Origin: an uncultured Bacteroidota bacterium
GTDB lineage: Bacteria > Bacteroidota > Bacteroidia > Flavobacteriales > Flavobacteriaceae
Length of the DNA: 64,000 nt
Assembly (NCBI GenBank): GCA_902598305.1
Contig: CACKBL010000004.1
Location: 86,314-150,313 of the forward strand
Reading direction: 5' to 3'
The position numbers and the translations under genes were made by a program. This document shows, piece by piece, positions 39,079-47,186 of the stretch. The notes below the pieces were generated by a model. The model was not told the DNA's origin. It made no database searches and saw only the letters and a list, made by a program, of their open reading frames with translations. Numbering within the stretch: the first letter of the stretch is position 1; each line of letters starts with the position of its first letter.

Positions 39079-40347
39079 TTGTTAACCCCAATTATATTAA
39101 TTCAGTCAGTAACATTATTTTTTTTGTTATTATGTTCTGCCCTTATTTCAGGGGCCGAAGTGGCCTTTTTCTCAATTTCTGCAACTCAGTTAGATTCAAT
39201 TCAAGATAATTATCCTAAAGAAAAAGGGCTGATTGAAAAATTACTTAAAAAACCTAAAAGATTATTGGCTACAATCCTTGTTGCCAACAACTTTATAAAC
39301 ATTGCTTTGGTACTTTTGTTTTCAAATATTAGCCAGTTATATTTGGCTAAAATTGAAAACCACCTTTTAGGTTTACTTGTAGAGGTTGTAATCATTTCTT
39401 TTATTATTTTAATTTTTGGAGAAATTTTACCTAAAATATTTGCCAACAGGAACAATCTAGTATTCGCTAGATTTACAGCCCCATTAATTTTCAGATTAGA
39501 TAAATTTTTGCTATTCATTTTTACTATTCCAATGAGCAATACGACGAACTTTATTGAAAAAAGGTTTGGTCAAAAAGGTGGAAATTTTTCAGTTGATGAA
39601 TTATCAAAAGCTTTGGAGCTTACAAAACAAAATGATACAACTGAAGAAGAAGAAAAAATTTTAAGAGGAATAGTAAACTTCGGTAATATTGAAATTAGTC
39701 AAGTGATGTGTCCAAGAGTTGACATTTTTGCATTATCATCAAATTTGTCTTTAGATAAAGTTCTACCAAAATTAATTGAGAATGGATTTTCTAGAATTCC
39801 TGTATATGAAAATCAACTCGATAATATAATTGGAATTTTATATGTCAAAGACCTTCTTCCTAATATTAAAGACAAAAATTTTAATTGGATTTCAATTTTA
39901 AGACCCACCTATTTTGTTCCCGAAAATAAAAAATTAGATGATTTACTTAAGGAGTTTAAATTAAAGAAAATGCATATTGCTATGGTCGTTGACGAGTATG
40001 GAGGCACCTCTGGATTAGTAACCCTAGAAGATTTAATTGAAGAAATTGTTGGTGACATATCTGATGAATTTGACTATGAAAATATAGAATATTCAAAAAT
40101 TGATAATAATATATATTTGTTCGACGCAAAAATCACCCTTAATGATTTCTATAGGATTTCAAAAATTCCATCAATTGAGAATTTTGAAAAAAGAAGGGGT
40201 GAAGCCGAAACTTTAGGCGGATTTTTAACTGAAATTTCTCAAAGATTACCGAGAATAAGAGAAAAAATATCATTTGAAAAGATGCAATTTACCATCGAAT
40301 CTGTTGATAAAAAAAGAATTAAAAGGGTTAAGGTAAAAATTTCATGA
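39079..40347 (+). CDS. gldE: Gliding motility-associated protein GldE
   Basis: 422 residues from TTG at 39079. The DUF21/CNNM membrane domain has about three to four helices (SALISGAEVAFFSIS, FGEILPKIFANRN). A CBS pair follows with VMCPRVDIFALSS and GFSRIPVYENQLDNIIGILY. The C terminus is a CorC/HlyC domain (IAMVVDEYGGTSGLVTLEDL, RGEAETLGGFL). In F. johnsoniae GldE works with GldD, and extra GldE can suppress a gldB defect. Here gldD starts four bases before its end, so the pair is coupled. Confidence 0.9.
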   Translation: MLTPIILIQSVTLFFLLLCSALISGAEVAFFSISATQLDSIQDNYPKEKGLIEKLLKKPKRLLATILVANNFINIALVLLFSNISQLYLAKIENHLLGLLVEVVIISFIILIFGEILPKIFANRNNLVFARFTAPLIFRLDKFLLFIFTIPMSNTTNFIEKRFGQKGGNFSVDELSKALELTKQNDTTEEEEKILRGIVNFGNIEISQVMCPRVDIFALSSNLSLDKVLPKLIENGFSRIPVYENQLDNIIGILYVKDLLPNIKDKNFNWISILRPTYFVPENKKLDDLLKEFKLKKMHIAMVVDEYGGTSGLVTLEDLIEEIVGDISDEFDYENIEYSKIDNNIYLFDAKITLNDFYRISKIPSIENFEKRRGEAETLGGFLTEISQRLPRIREKISFEKMQFTIESVDKKRIKRVKVKIS

Positions 40348-40901
40348 AAAAGTTTTTAGTTGAACTTATTTTATGTTCTTTAATTATTTCTTGTGCAGGA
40401 AAACCAATTAAGCCTAAGCCAAAATCAATGTTAGATTTAAAGTATCCTATTCCAACCTATATTATAAAAAAATCAAAGTGCCCATATTCTATAAACATTA
40501 ACAGGTCTAGCAATTTTATTTCATCAGATAAATGTGGAGATAGAATTATATATCCAAACTTAAAAGGTACAATATACTTGACATACAAAAGAATTAATAA
40601 CAATTTTGATTCACTATTGTCAGATGCATATAGCATGCCATTAAAGCATGTGAGGAAAGCAGTTGGAATACCCGAGAAAGTATTTGTCAACAGAAAAAAT
40701 AAAACTTATGGCTCCATATTTCAGATAGTTGGAGATGCCGCCTCCCAAGTTCAATTTTTTTTAACAGATAGTACAAATCATTTTATTTTTGGTGCTTTAT
40801 ATTTTTATAAAAGACCAAATTATGATTCGATAATGCCAGCTTTAAATTACATAGGGAATGACATATCAAAATTAATGGAGTCTCTGAAGTGGACTGATTA
40901 A
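40344..40901 (+). CDS. gldD: Gliding motility lipoprotein GldD
   Basis: 185 residues. The signal peptide ends in IISC (lipobox, Cys about 17). The mature part begins GKPIKPKPKSMLDLKYP, a GldD hallmark, and goes on to CPYSININ and HFIFGALYFYKRPNYDSIMPAL. GldD is needed for gliding and for type IX secretion in F. johnsoniae. Its ATG overlaps the gldE stop as ATGA. No other gld, spr or por genes are in the window, so gliding ability cannot be judged. Confidence 0.92.
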   Translation: MKKFLVELILCSLIISCAGKPIKPKPKSMLDLKYPIPTYIIKKSKCPYSININRSSNFISSDKCGDRIIYPNLKGTIYLTYKRINNNFDSLLSDAYSMPLKHVRKAVGIPEKVFVNRKNKTYGSIFQIVGDAASQVQFFLTDSTNHFIFGALYFYKRPNYDSIMPALNYIGNDISKLMESLKWTD

Positions 40902-40924
40902 ATTTTAATTATGAAATTAAAATT
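40901..40924. terminator. AT-only hairpin after gldD
   Basis: AATTTTAATT-ATGA-AATTAAAATT is a perfect ten-base inverted repeat starting at the gldD stop. It has no following T run and only A-T pairs, so terminator activity is uncertain. Confidence 0.35.
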
Positions 40925-40930
40925 ATTCGT

Positions 40931-41842
40931 TTGAGAGTTTTTGTAAACCTTTTTCCTTTGTGGATAATTCTTTTTTCTTTTTCAGCTTTGTTAAGGCCAG
41001 AATTTTTTACTTGGTTCAGTGGTAATTTAATTACCATTGGATTGGGAATTATTATGCTTGGAATGGGATTAACTTTAAAAATTAGCGATTTTAAAATTTT
41101 ATTTAAAAATCCAAGATGGACAATTATTGGAGTATTTACTCAATTTTCAGTTATGCCTTTTTCGGGGTGGGCGATTACCAAAATTTTTGAGTTACCTGAT
41201 TTTTTTGCAGTTGGATTGATTTTGGTTTCGTGTTGTCCAGGAGGCACTGCATCAAATGTAATTGCATACCTATCTAATTTGAATGTAGCCTTTTCAGTTA
41301 CTATGACTTTTATTTCAACTGTTACAGGTGTCATCTTAACACCTATTTTGATCACCAGCATTTCTGGAGAACTAATAAATGTTGATTTAAAAGGCCTGTT
41401 GCTAAGTGCCACAAAAGTTGTTTTATTACCTGTTTTTATTGGGTTAATCGTGAGTAAATATTTTCAAACATTTACAAAAAAAATAGTAGTTTATTGTCCA
41501 TCAGTCGCGGTCATCTTTATAGTACTTATTGTAGCAAGTATTATAGGCGAGGGGAAAGAAGTTATTTTGCAGTCAGGAATAAATCTTTTAATTTCCATTA
41601 TGATTTTACACCTTTTGGGTTTTATAATTGGTTTCGTTATAAGTTTTATCTTTTTAGGAGACAAAAAGTTATCGAAAACAATCTGTATTGAAATTGGAAT
41701 GCAAAATTCAGGACTAGGTGTTGTTTTAGCGAAGGAGAATTATGTTAACCCTTTAACAGCAATTCCGTCGGCTATTTCAAGTTTGGTTCATTCTATATAC
41801 GGAAGTATATTTGTTGCGATTTTTAAGGAGGATAAAAAATAG
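40931..41842 (+). CDS. Bile acid:sodium symporter family (BASS) transporter
   Basis: 303 residues, about ten hydrophobic segments, from a TTG start. Motifs include GMGLTLKISDFKILF near 40, VGLILVSCCPGGTASNVIAYL near 95 (crossover/sodium site) and the QNSGLGVVLAKENY helix late. The family exports or imports organic anions, including 2-oxo acids such as pyruvate and pantoate, with sodium. The substrate here is unknown. It is between gldD and a thiolase gene six bases downstream, suggesting cotranscription with that gene. Confidence 0.88.
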   Translation: MRVFVNLFPLWIILFSFSALLRPEFFTWFSGNLITIGLGIIMLGMGLTLKISDFKILFKNPRWTIIGVFTQFSVMPFSGWAITKIFELPDFFAVGLILVSCCPGGTASNVIAYLSNLNVAFSVTMTFISTVTGVILTPILITSISGELINVDLKGLLLSATKVVLLPVFIGLIVSKYFQTFTKKIVVYCPSVAVIFIVLIVASIIGEGKEVILQSGINLLISIMILHLLGFIIGFVISFIFLGDKKLSKTICIEIGMQNSGLGVVLAKENYVNPLTAIPSAISSLVHSIYGSIFVAIFKEDKK

Positions 41843-41847
41843 GATTA

Positions 41848-43041
41848 ATGTCATTTAATAAGGTTGTAATTGTTGAAGCAAAGAGAACACCGATAGGTTC
41901 TTTTATGGGGTCTTTATCTAAAATTCCAGCAACTTTAATTGGGGCTAAATCCATTGAGTCTTCAATAAAATCTATTTCTTTAAAAACCAACTTAATTGAC
42001 GAGGTTTATTTTGGAAATGTACTTCAAGCGGGAGTTGGACAAGCTCCAGCAAGACAATCTGCAATTTTTGCTGGAATTTCAAAAGATGTACCATGTACTA
42101 CAATTAATAAAGTATGTTCTTCTGGAATGAAAAGTGTTTCAATTGCTGCTCAGTCTATAGTGCTTGGCCACAACAATGTTGTTGTTGCAGGAGGAATGGA
42201 AAACATGAGCATGTCTCCTCATTATTTAAATTTAAGAAGAGGGCTAAAATTTGGAGAGGCAAGATTAAACGACGTTATGGAAATAGATGGATTAATGGAT
42301 CCTTTCCACAACAAATTAATGGGTGTTTATGCTGAGGCAACAGCAAAAAAATATGGAATCTCAAGAGAAGATCAAGACAATTATTGTAGAGAGTCTTATT
42401 TGAAAAGTCAAAATGCCTGGGAGAAAGGATTTTTCAATAATGAAATTTGTGAAGTAAAAGTTAAGGATTCAAAAGGGGAAGAAATTAATTTTAAAAAAGA
42501 TGAGGAATGCTTTAATGTAAATTTTGATAAAATAAAAAAATTGAAATCACCTTTTTTAAAAAATGGGACTGTTACAGCAGCGAATGCTTCAACTGTAAAT
42601 GATGGTTCGGCAGCATTAATTTTAATGTCAGAAAAAAAAGCAAAAGAGCTTAATTTAAATCCTCTAGCCGAAATTATTTCGTATGCTGATGCTTCTAATG
42701 ATCCTAAATGGTTTACTACTGCTCCATCTAAAGTTTTGCCAATTGCGTTAAAAAGAGCAAATTTAGATCTATCACAAATAGATTTATTTGAAATTAATGA
42801 AGCTTTTTCAGTAGTTGCATTGGCAAACCTAAAAATTCTAGAAATAAATCCCGATATTGTCAATGTAAACGGAGGAGCAGTGTCGTTGGGCCATCCTTTA
42901 GGGTGTTCTGGAGCAAGAATTCTTGTTACTTTAATACATGCGTTAAACCAAAGAAATCTTAAAAGGGGTGCAGCAATAATATGTAATGGAGGAGGGGGAG
43001 CATCTGCAATTGTAATAGAAAACATAAAGAATGAAGATTAA
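41848..43041 (+). CDS. Acetyl-CoA C-acyltransferase (thiolase)
   Basis: 397 residues. The nucleophile is Cys90 in TTINKVCSSGMKS. The other active-site blocks are INEAFSVVAL near 315, NVNGGAVSLGHPLGCSGARI near 345 (His) and CNGGGGASAI near 380 (second Cys). It makes or cleaves acetoacetyl- or 3-ketoacyl-CoA; sequence alone does not settle chain length. A 3-hydroxyacyl-CoA dehydrogenase and electron transfer flavoprotein lie 1.4-4 kb downstream, consistent with fatty-acid or acetoacetate use. The stop overlaps the next gene by 11 bases. Confidence 0.93.
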   Translation: MSFNKVVIVEAKRTPIGSFMGSLSKIPATLIGAKSIESSIKSISLKTNLIDEVYFGNVLQAGVGQAPARQSAIFAGISKDVPCTTINKVCSSGMKSVSIAAQSIVLGHNNVVVAGGMENMSMSPHYLNLRRGLKFGEARLNDVMEIDGLMDPFHNKLMGVYAEATAKKYGISREDQDNYCRESYLKSQNAWEKGFFNNEICEVKVKDSKGEEINFKKDEECFNVNFDKIKKLKSPFLKNGTVTAANASTVNDGSAALILMSEKKAKELNLNPLAEIISYADASNDPKWFTTAPSKVLPIALKRANLDLSQIDLFEINEAFSVVALANLKILEINPDIVNVNGGAVSLGHPLGCSGARILVTLIHALNQRNLKRGAAIICNGGGGASAIVIENIKNED

Positions 43042-43438
43042 ATATTTATTTGCTTTATCAATGGTAGCACAATTTTCTTTTACCCAAGAAGTTAATTTTA
43101 ACAATTTTATTAAGAAACATGAGTTAAAGGTAAACTCTGATATTGCATTTAAATCATTAAAAAATCAAATAGATGAACTTGATTTAAGCTTTGAATCTCA
43201 GCAATGGCCTGTCGAAATATTAAAATATGTACTCAAAGAACTTAGAGAAAACCCTATTATATCTTCCAAAATAATTGTTTTATTTATAATTGAACATTCC
43301 AATAAATCAAAAACCATAAAAATTGAAGTTCCAATAAAAGAAAAATATATTAATGCATTTAAATCTGAAGTTGGATTCAGGGATAATTATGTAGAATTTT
43401 TGTCCGATACTTATGAATTTATAATGGAAAGATTATGA
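43031..43438 (+). CDS. Small secreted protein of unknown function
   Basis: 135 residues with a short signal peptide (MKIKYLFALSMVAQFSFTQ). The rest is mixed helix and strand: an amphipathic helix FKSLKNQIDELDLSFESQ, then VEILKYVLKELRENPIISSKIIVLFIIEH and EVPIKEKYINAF. No family is recognised. It starts inside the last codons of the thiolase gene, so translation is likely coupled. Its end overlaps the convergent small lipoprotein gene by six bases. Confidence 0.65.
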   Translation: MKIKYLFALSMVAQFSFTQEVNFNNFIKKHELKVNSDIAFKSLKNQIDELDLSFESQQWPVEILKYVLKELRENPIISSKIIVLFIIEHSNKSKTIKIEVPIKEKYINAFKSEVGFRDNYVEFLSDTYEFIMERL

Positions 43439-43705
43439 TTGACAGTATTCCTCTCCAGTTCTAAATTTATTGTAAACATCCTCGCTAACTTCACCGCTAC
43501 TTCTATTATCGGGCACATAATATATAGTTTGATTTATACCTGTTCCACCAAATTGATTGAATTCATCAGAATCAAATATAAAATAATAACGATTTTCAAT
43601 AATTACTTTGTCAATTATTACACCACACTTGTCATCTTTAGTACACGATATTAATGTAAAGGGGAATATTAAAAACAATATTAAATAGCTGCTAAGATTC
43701 ATCAT
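43433..43705 (-). CDS. Small lipoprotein of unknown function
   Basis: 90 residues. Signal peptide with lipobox LISC (Cys about 21), followed by TKDDKCGVIIDKVIIENRYY and a strand-rich remainder ending GEEYCQS. Three cysteines in total, two in the mature part after the lipid-modified one. No family recognised. It starts 14 bases inside the end of the upstream phosphatase gene, so it is probably cotranslated with it; either of two adjacent ATG codons may start it. Confidence 0.65.
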   Translation of the reverse strand: MMNLSSYLILFLIFPFTLISCTKDDKCGVIIDKVIIENRYYFIFDSDEFNQFGGTGINQTIYYVPDNRSSGEVSEDVYNKFRTGEEYCQS

Positions 43706-44315
43706 TTTTAATTTTTATTTTATGAAACAAGTAATTCATTTCAGAGGCGATTTTTTCGGAAGTCTTTTCGTACTCAGTTTTTTCGATTTTTGACATATCA
43801 TATTTTTTTGGATCTTCATATGGAAGAGAAAATTTAATTTCAGAACCTTCAACTAAAGGGCAATTTTTTTCTGCATCGGAGCAAGTCATAATTGCAGCGA
43901 ATTCATTTTTTGGGTTTTCAGAATCGTTATATAATTTTGAGAAATAATCACCAAGTTTTTGATTTCCAAAATTTATCGAATAAATAGGGTTATCACAATC
44001 TTTAAAACTAATATTGAAACCATAATCTCTTATATTATTCATCACGCTTTTGTATACCTCTGTTTCAAGAGTACCTCCAGAATAAACTTCACATTTAATT
44101 TTATAAGAAATTGAAAAAAAAGTTGCCCAAAACTGACAAAATTGACTTCTTCTTGAATTGTGAGTGCATATAAAATTGAGCTTTGGAATTTTTTTTTCAG
44201 ATGCTGTTTTATAAACATAATTTACAATTTTGTTTAAAAAAACAACTCTTTTATTTGAAATTTTCATTTCTTCAATTCTTTGTAGATGAAATGCAAGCAT
44301 TAGGTGTTTTTCCAT
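43692..44315 (-). CDS. Low-molecular-weight phosphatase / arsenate reductase-like protein
   Basis: 207 residues. The P-loop is LNFICTHNSRRSQ near 47-59, fitting C-x5-R-S. The later CSDAEKNCPLVEGSEIKFSL block, with aspartates and cysteines, is typical of the thioredoxin-coupled ArsC branch and its protein-tyrosine-phosphatase relatives in Bacteroidetes. Substrate could be arsenate or phosphotyrosine; no ars operon genes are adjacent, so a phosphatase or stress role is equally likely. An internal Met at 17 is an alternative start. Confidence 0.78.
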   Translation of the reverse strand: MEKHLMLAFHLQRIEEMKISNKRVVFLNKIVNYVYKTASEKKIPKLNFICTHNSRRSQFCQFWATFFSISYKIKCEVYSGGTLETEVYKSVMNNIRDYGFNISFKDCDNPIYSINFGNQKLGDYFSKLYNDSENPKNEFAAIMTCSDAEKNCPLVEGSEIKFSLPYEDPKKYDMSKIEKTEYEKTSEKIASEMNYLFHKIKIKNDES

Positions 44316-44441
44316 ACAATTATCTTTCTATCGTTTGGCATTTTGTAATATTTCTCAAATTAAAACAATTATTCTTATAATATTTATTTATAAAAAAATT
44401 GTAGATTAAAAAAACTTTAATTTTCTGTTAATTATTTTAAA

Positions 44442-45329
44442 ATGAAACAAATAGCTGTTATAGGTGCAGGCACAATGGGTTTAGGAATTGCTCACGTTAT
44501 GGCTCAGCACGGGCTAAAAGTAATTTTAATTGATTTGAACGAAAAAATATTAACTGAATCAAAAAAAATAATTTCAATTAATATTGATAGGCAAATAAGA
44601 AAAGGAGTTATCAATGAGGAACAAAAAAAAATCACATTGTCAAACATACTATTTACAAAAAAATTTAATGAATCCATCAAAAACGTAGAACTAGTTGTTG
44701 AAGCTATACATGAAAATTTTAATTTGAAAAAGAAGTTAATTAAAGACTTAGATTCAATGTGTAAAAGCGACGTCATAATTTCCTCCAACACATCCTCATT
44801 ATCTATATCGAATCTTGCAGATGGAACCAATTATCCAGACAGATTTGTAGGTATGCATTTTATGAATCCTGTCCCGATAATGCCTTTGGTTGAAATAGTT
44901 GTTGGTAACAATACGAGTCAAAAAACTGTTGATTCTATTATAATTTTAACGAAACAAATTAATAAGACTCCCTTATTGGTAAAGGATTCTCCTGGTTTTG
45001 TTGCAAATAGAATTCTTCTTCCAATGATAAATGAAGCAATTGAAACCCTATCACAAGGCGTTTCGGATGTTTCTAGTATTGATCAAATAATGAAATTAGG
45101 AATGGGTCATCCAATGGGCCCTTTAAGATTAGCCGACTTGATTGGCTTGGATGTTTGCTTATCGGTTTTGAAAGTCCTAGAAAAAGGTTTTGGGGATAAA
45201 AAATACTCCCCAAATCACTTACTTGTTAAAATGGTTGAAGAAGGTAATTTGGGATGCAAAACCAAAAGGGGTTTTTATGGATATGATAAAGATGTAAAAA
45301 ATCCATATCCAATCAAATTTGACATATAA
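44442..45329 (+). CDS. 3-hydroxyacyl-CoA (3-hydroxybutyryl-CoA) dehydrogenase
   Basis: 295 residues, the single-domain-pair Hbd length. The NAD site is AVIGAGTMGLGIAHVMAQ at about 4-21. IISSNTSSLSISNLAD holds the conserved Ser-Asn region, and GMHFMNPVPIMPLVEIVVG has the catalytic His, with PGFVANRILLPMINEA after it. It oxidises 3-hydroxyacyl-CoA to 3-ketoacyl-CoA in beta-oxidation, upstream of thiolase. etfB and etfA follow in the same direction after 69 bases. Confidence 0.94.
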   Translation: MKQIAVIGAGTMGLGIAHVMAQHGLKVILIDLNEKILTESKKIISINIDRQIRKGVINEEQKKITLSNILFTKKFNESIKNVELVVEAIHENFNLKKKLIKDLDSMCKSDVIISSNTSSLSISNLADGTNYPDRFVGMHFMNPVPIMPLVEIVVGNNTSQKTVDSIIILTKQINKTPLLVKDSPGFVANRILLPMINEAIETLSQGVSDVSSIDQIMKLGMGHPMGPLRLADLIGLDVCLSVLKVLEKGFGDKKYSPNHLLVKMVEEGNLGCKTKRGFYGYDKDVKNPYPIKFDI

Positions 45330-45398
45330 TTGAAAAAAATTTTTATTATGCAAGAATAATACTTAATTTTAAAAGATAATCAAAAATTGAAATAAAGT

Positions 45399-46145
45399 AT
45401 GAAGATTTTGGTTTGTATTAGTAGTGTTCCGGACACAACATCAAAAATTAATTTCATTGAAAATGAAACTCAATTTGATAAATCGGGAGTTCAGTACATT
45501 ATAAATCCCAACGACGAATTCGGTTTAACCAGAGCTATGTGGTTAAAGGAGAAACAAAATTGTGAAGTACACGTTATTTCCGTGGGGATTGTAGATACAG
45601 ACCCAATACTTAGAAAAGCTCTTGCTATTGGAGCAGACCAAGCTTTTAGAGTTGATATAAATCCAATGGATGCTAACCAAGTTGCAAGAGAAATTTCTGA
45701 TTTTATAAAAAACAAAGATTACAAATTAATAATTGCTGGTAGAGAATCGATTGACTATAATGGAGGGATGGTTCCAGGAATGATTGCAACGTTAATTAAT
45801 GCTAACTATGTAAGTAATTGCGTAAGTTTAGAAGTAAATCAATCAAATTTCAAAGCTACTAGAGAAACTGATGGTGGTAAAGAAAATATTTCCGGGACTC
45901 TACCTCTAGTGATTGGCGGCCAAAAAGGACTTGTTGAAGAAAAAGACCTTATAATTCCCAATATGCGAGGCATTATGATGTCAAGAAAAAAACCCTTAAC
46001 AATTATTGAGGCTAAATACCAAACCTTTCAAACAGATACTGTTAAATATGAGAAACTTCCACCGAAAGGTGCAATAAAACTTGTGAATCCAGAGAAAATA
46101 AACGATTTGATAGATTTATTGCATAATGAAGCAAAAGTAATTTAG
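45399..46145 (+). CDS. etfB: Electron transfer flavoprotein beta subunit
   Basis: 248 residues, standard EtfB length. It has ILVCISSVPDTTSKINF at the start, the INPNDEFGLTRAMWLKE block, the LAIGADQAFRV AMP site region, and the family signature stretch SNCVSLEV...TRETDGGKE near 145-165. It pairs with EtfA to pass electrons from acyl-CoA dehydrogenases to the quinone pool. etfA starts one base after its stop. Confidence 0.95.
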   Translation: MKILVCISSVPDTTSKINFIENETQFDKSGVQYIINPNDEFGLTRAMWLKEKQNCEVHVISVGIVDTDPILRKALAIGADQAFRVDINPMDANQVAREISDFIKNKDYKLIIAGRESIDYNGGMVPGMIATLINANYVSNCVSLEVNQSNFKATRETDGGKENISGTLPLVIGGQKGLVEEKDLIIPNMRGIMMSRKKPLTIIEAKYQTFQTDTVKYEKLPPKGAIKLVNPEKINDLIDLLHNEAKVI

Positions 46146-46146
46146 T

Positions 46147-47097
46147 ATGGCGATTGTAGTTTATTTAGAAACGGAAGATGGTAATTTCAAAAAAAGTGCC
46201 CTAGAAGTATCTTCATATGGTAGGAAACTTGCCGATGAAACAAAAACTAATTTATATGGTATTGCATTTAATTCATCAGATCCTGATAAAATTCGAAAAT
46301 ATGGAATTGATAAACTAGTCAATATCAAAACGGATCATGTGTTTGATGCAAGAATCTTTGCTGATTTATTGAGTAAAAATTTTAAAGAACTTGGAGGAAC
46401 AATTTTTATAACTGGTTCTAGTGCAGATTCTCGTTTTATTTTTCCTGTAGTATCCATCTTATTGGATGCTAGTTACGCTACTAATGTTGTTGATTTTCCC
46501 TCTGGCATTTCCCCATTAGTTTTAAAAAGAAGTGCATTTACAAACAAGGGATTTGTATTTACAGAACTTAAAACTAAATATAAAATTATAGGAATTTTAA
46601 ATAATTCATACGGGATATTTGAGAGTGAAAGAAAACTTGAAGTAAAAGAATATATGGCTGAAAGTCAAGATTCAAATCTCCAAGTTGAATCAATAAAAGA
46701 GGATGAAGAAAAAATTTCTATAGCCGATGCTGAAATCGTAGTTTCAGGTGGCAGGGGTTTAAAAGGTCCTGAAAACTGGGATTTAGTTGAAGATTTAGCA
46801 AAAACACTGGGAGCTGCTACTGCTTGTTCAAAACCAGTTTCTGATATGGGTTGGAGACCACATAGTGAGCACGTAGGTCAAACAGGTAAGCCGGTGGCGT
46901 CTAACTTATATATCGCAATTGGGGTATCAGGTGCAATTCAGCACCTTGCGGGAATAAATGCTTCAAAATGTAAGGTAGTTATTAATAATGACCCTGAAGC
47001 ACCTTTTTTTAAAGCGGCTGACTATGGAGTTATTGGTGACGCTTTTGAGGTAGTTCCAAAATTAATAGATGGATTAAAAAAATTTAAATCTAGATAA
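46147..47097 (+). CDS. etfA: Electron transfer flavoprotein alpha subunit
   Basis: 316 residues. The C-terminal FAD-binding half is clear: VVSGGRGLKGPENWDLVEDL, ACSKPVSDMGWRPHSEHVGQ, YIAIGVSGAIQHLAGI and VINNDPEAPFFKAADYGVIG. It carries the FAD of the ETF heterodimer. It is coupled to etfB. No ETF dehydrogenase or acyl-CoA dehydrogenase gene is in the window. The SusC gene begins 89 bases later with its own promoter box. Confidence 0.95.
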   Translation: MAIVVYLETEDGNFKKSALEVSSYGRKLADETKTNLYGIAFNSSDPDKIRKYGIDKLVNIKTDHVFDARIFADLLSKNFKELGGTIFITGSSADSRFIFPVVSILLDASYATNVVDFPSGISPLVLKRSAFTNKGFVFTELKTKYKIIGILNNSYGIFESERKLEVKEYMAESQDSNLQVESIKEDEEKISIADAEIVVSGGRGLKGPENWDLVEDLAKTLGAATACSKPVSDMGWRPHSEHVGQTGKPVASNLYIAIGVSGAIQHLAGINASKCKVVINNDPEAPFFKAADYGVIGDAFEVVPKLIDGLKKFKSR

Positions 47098-47158
47098 AAT
47101 TTTTTTAGAGTTCATTTAATCAAAAAACTAAATATTATTTACTAAAAGTTTAATATCA

Positions 47159-47166
47159 TATATTTG
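47159..47166 (+). promoter_or_regulatory. -7 promoter box for the susC/susD pair
   Basis: TATATTTG matches TAnnTTTG, 20 bases before the ATG at 47187. A start near 47172-47174 leaves too short a leader for the TTG at 47178 to be likely. Confidence 0.5.
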
Positions 47167-47186
47167 CAAATAACCAATTGCAATCA

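Noticed and set aside
42408..43025. Long open frame (205 codons) antisense to the thiolase gene
   Set aside because: It mirrors the codon structure of a strongly conserved enzyme and has no family features or promoter of its own.
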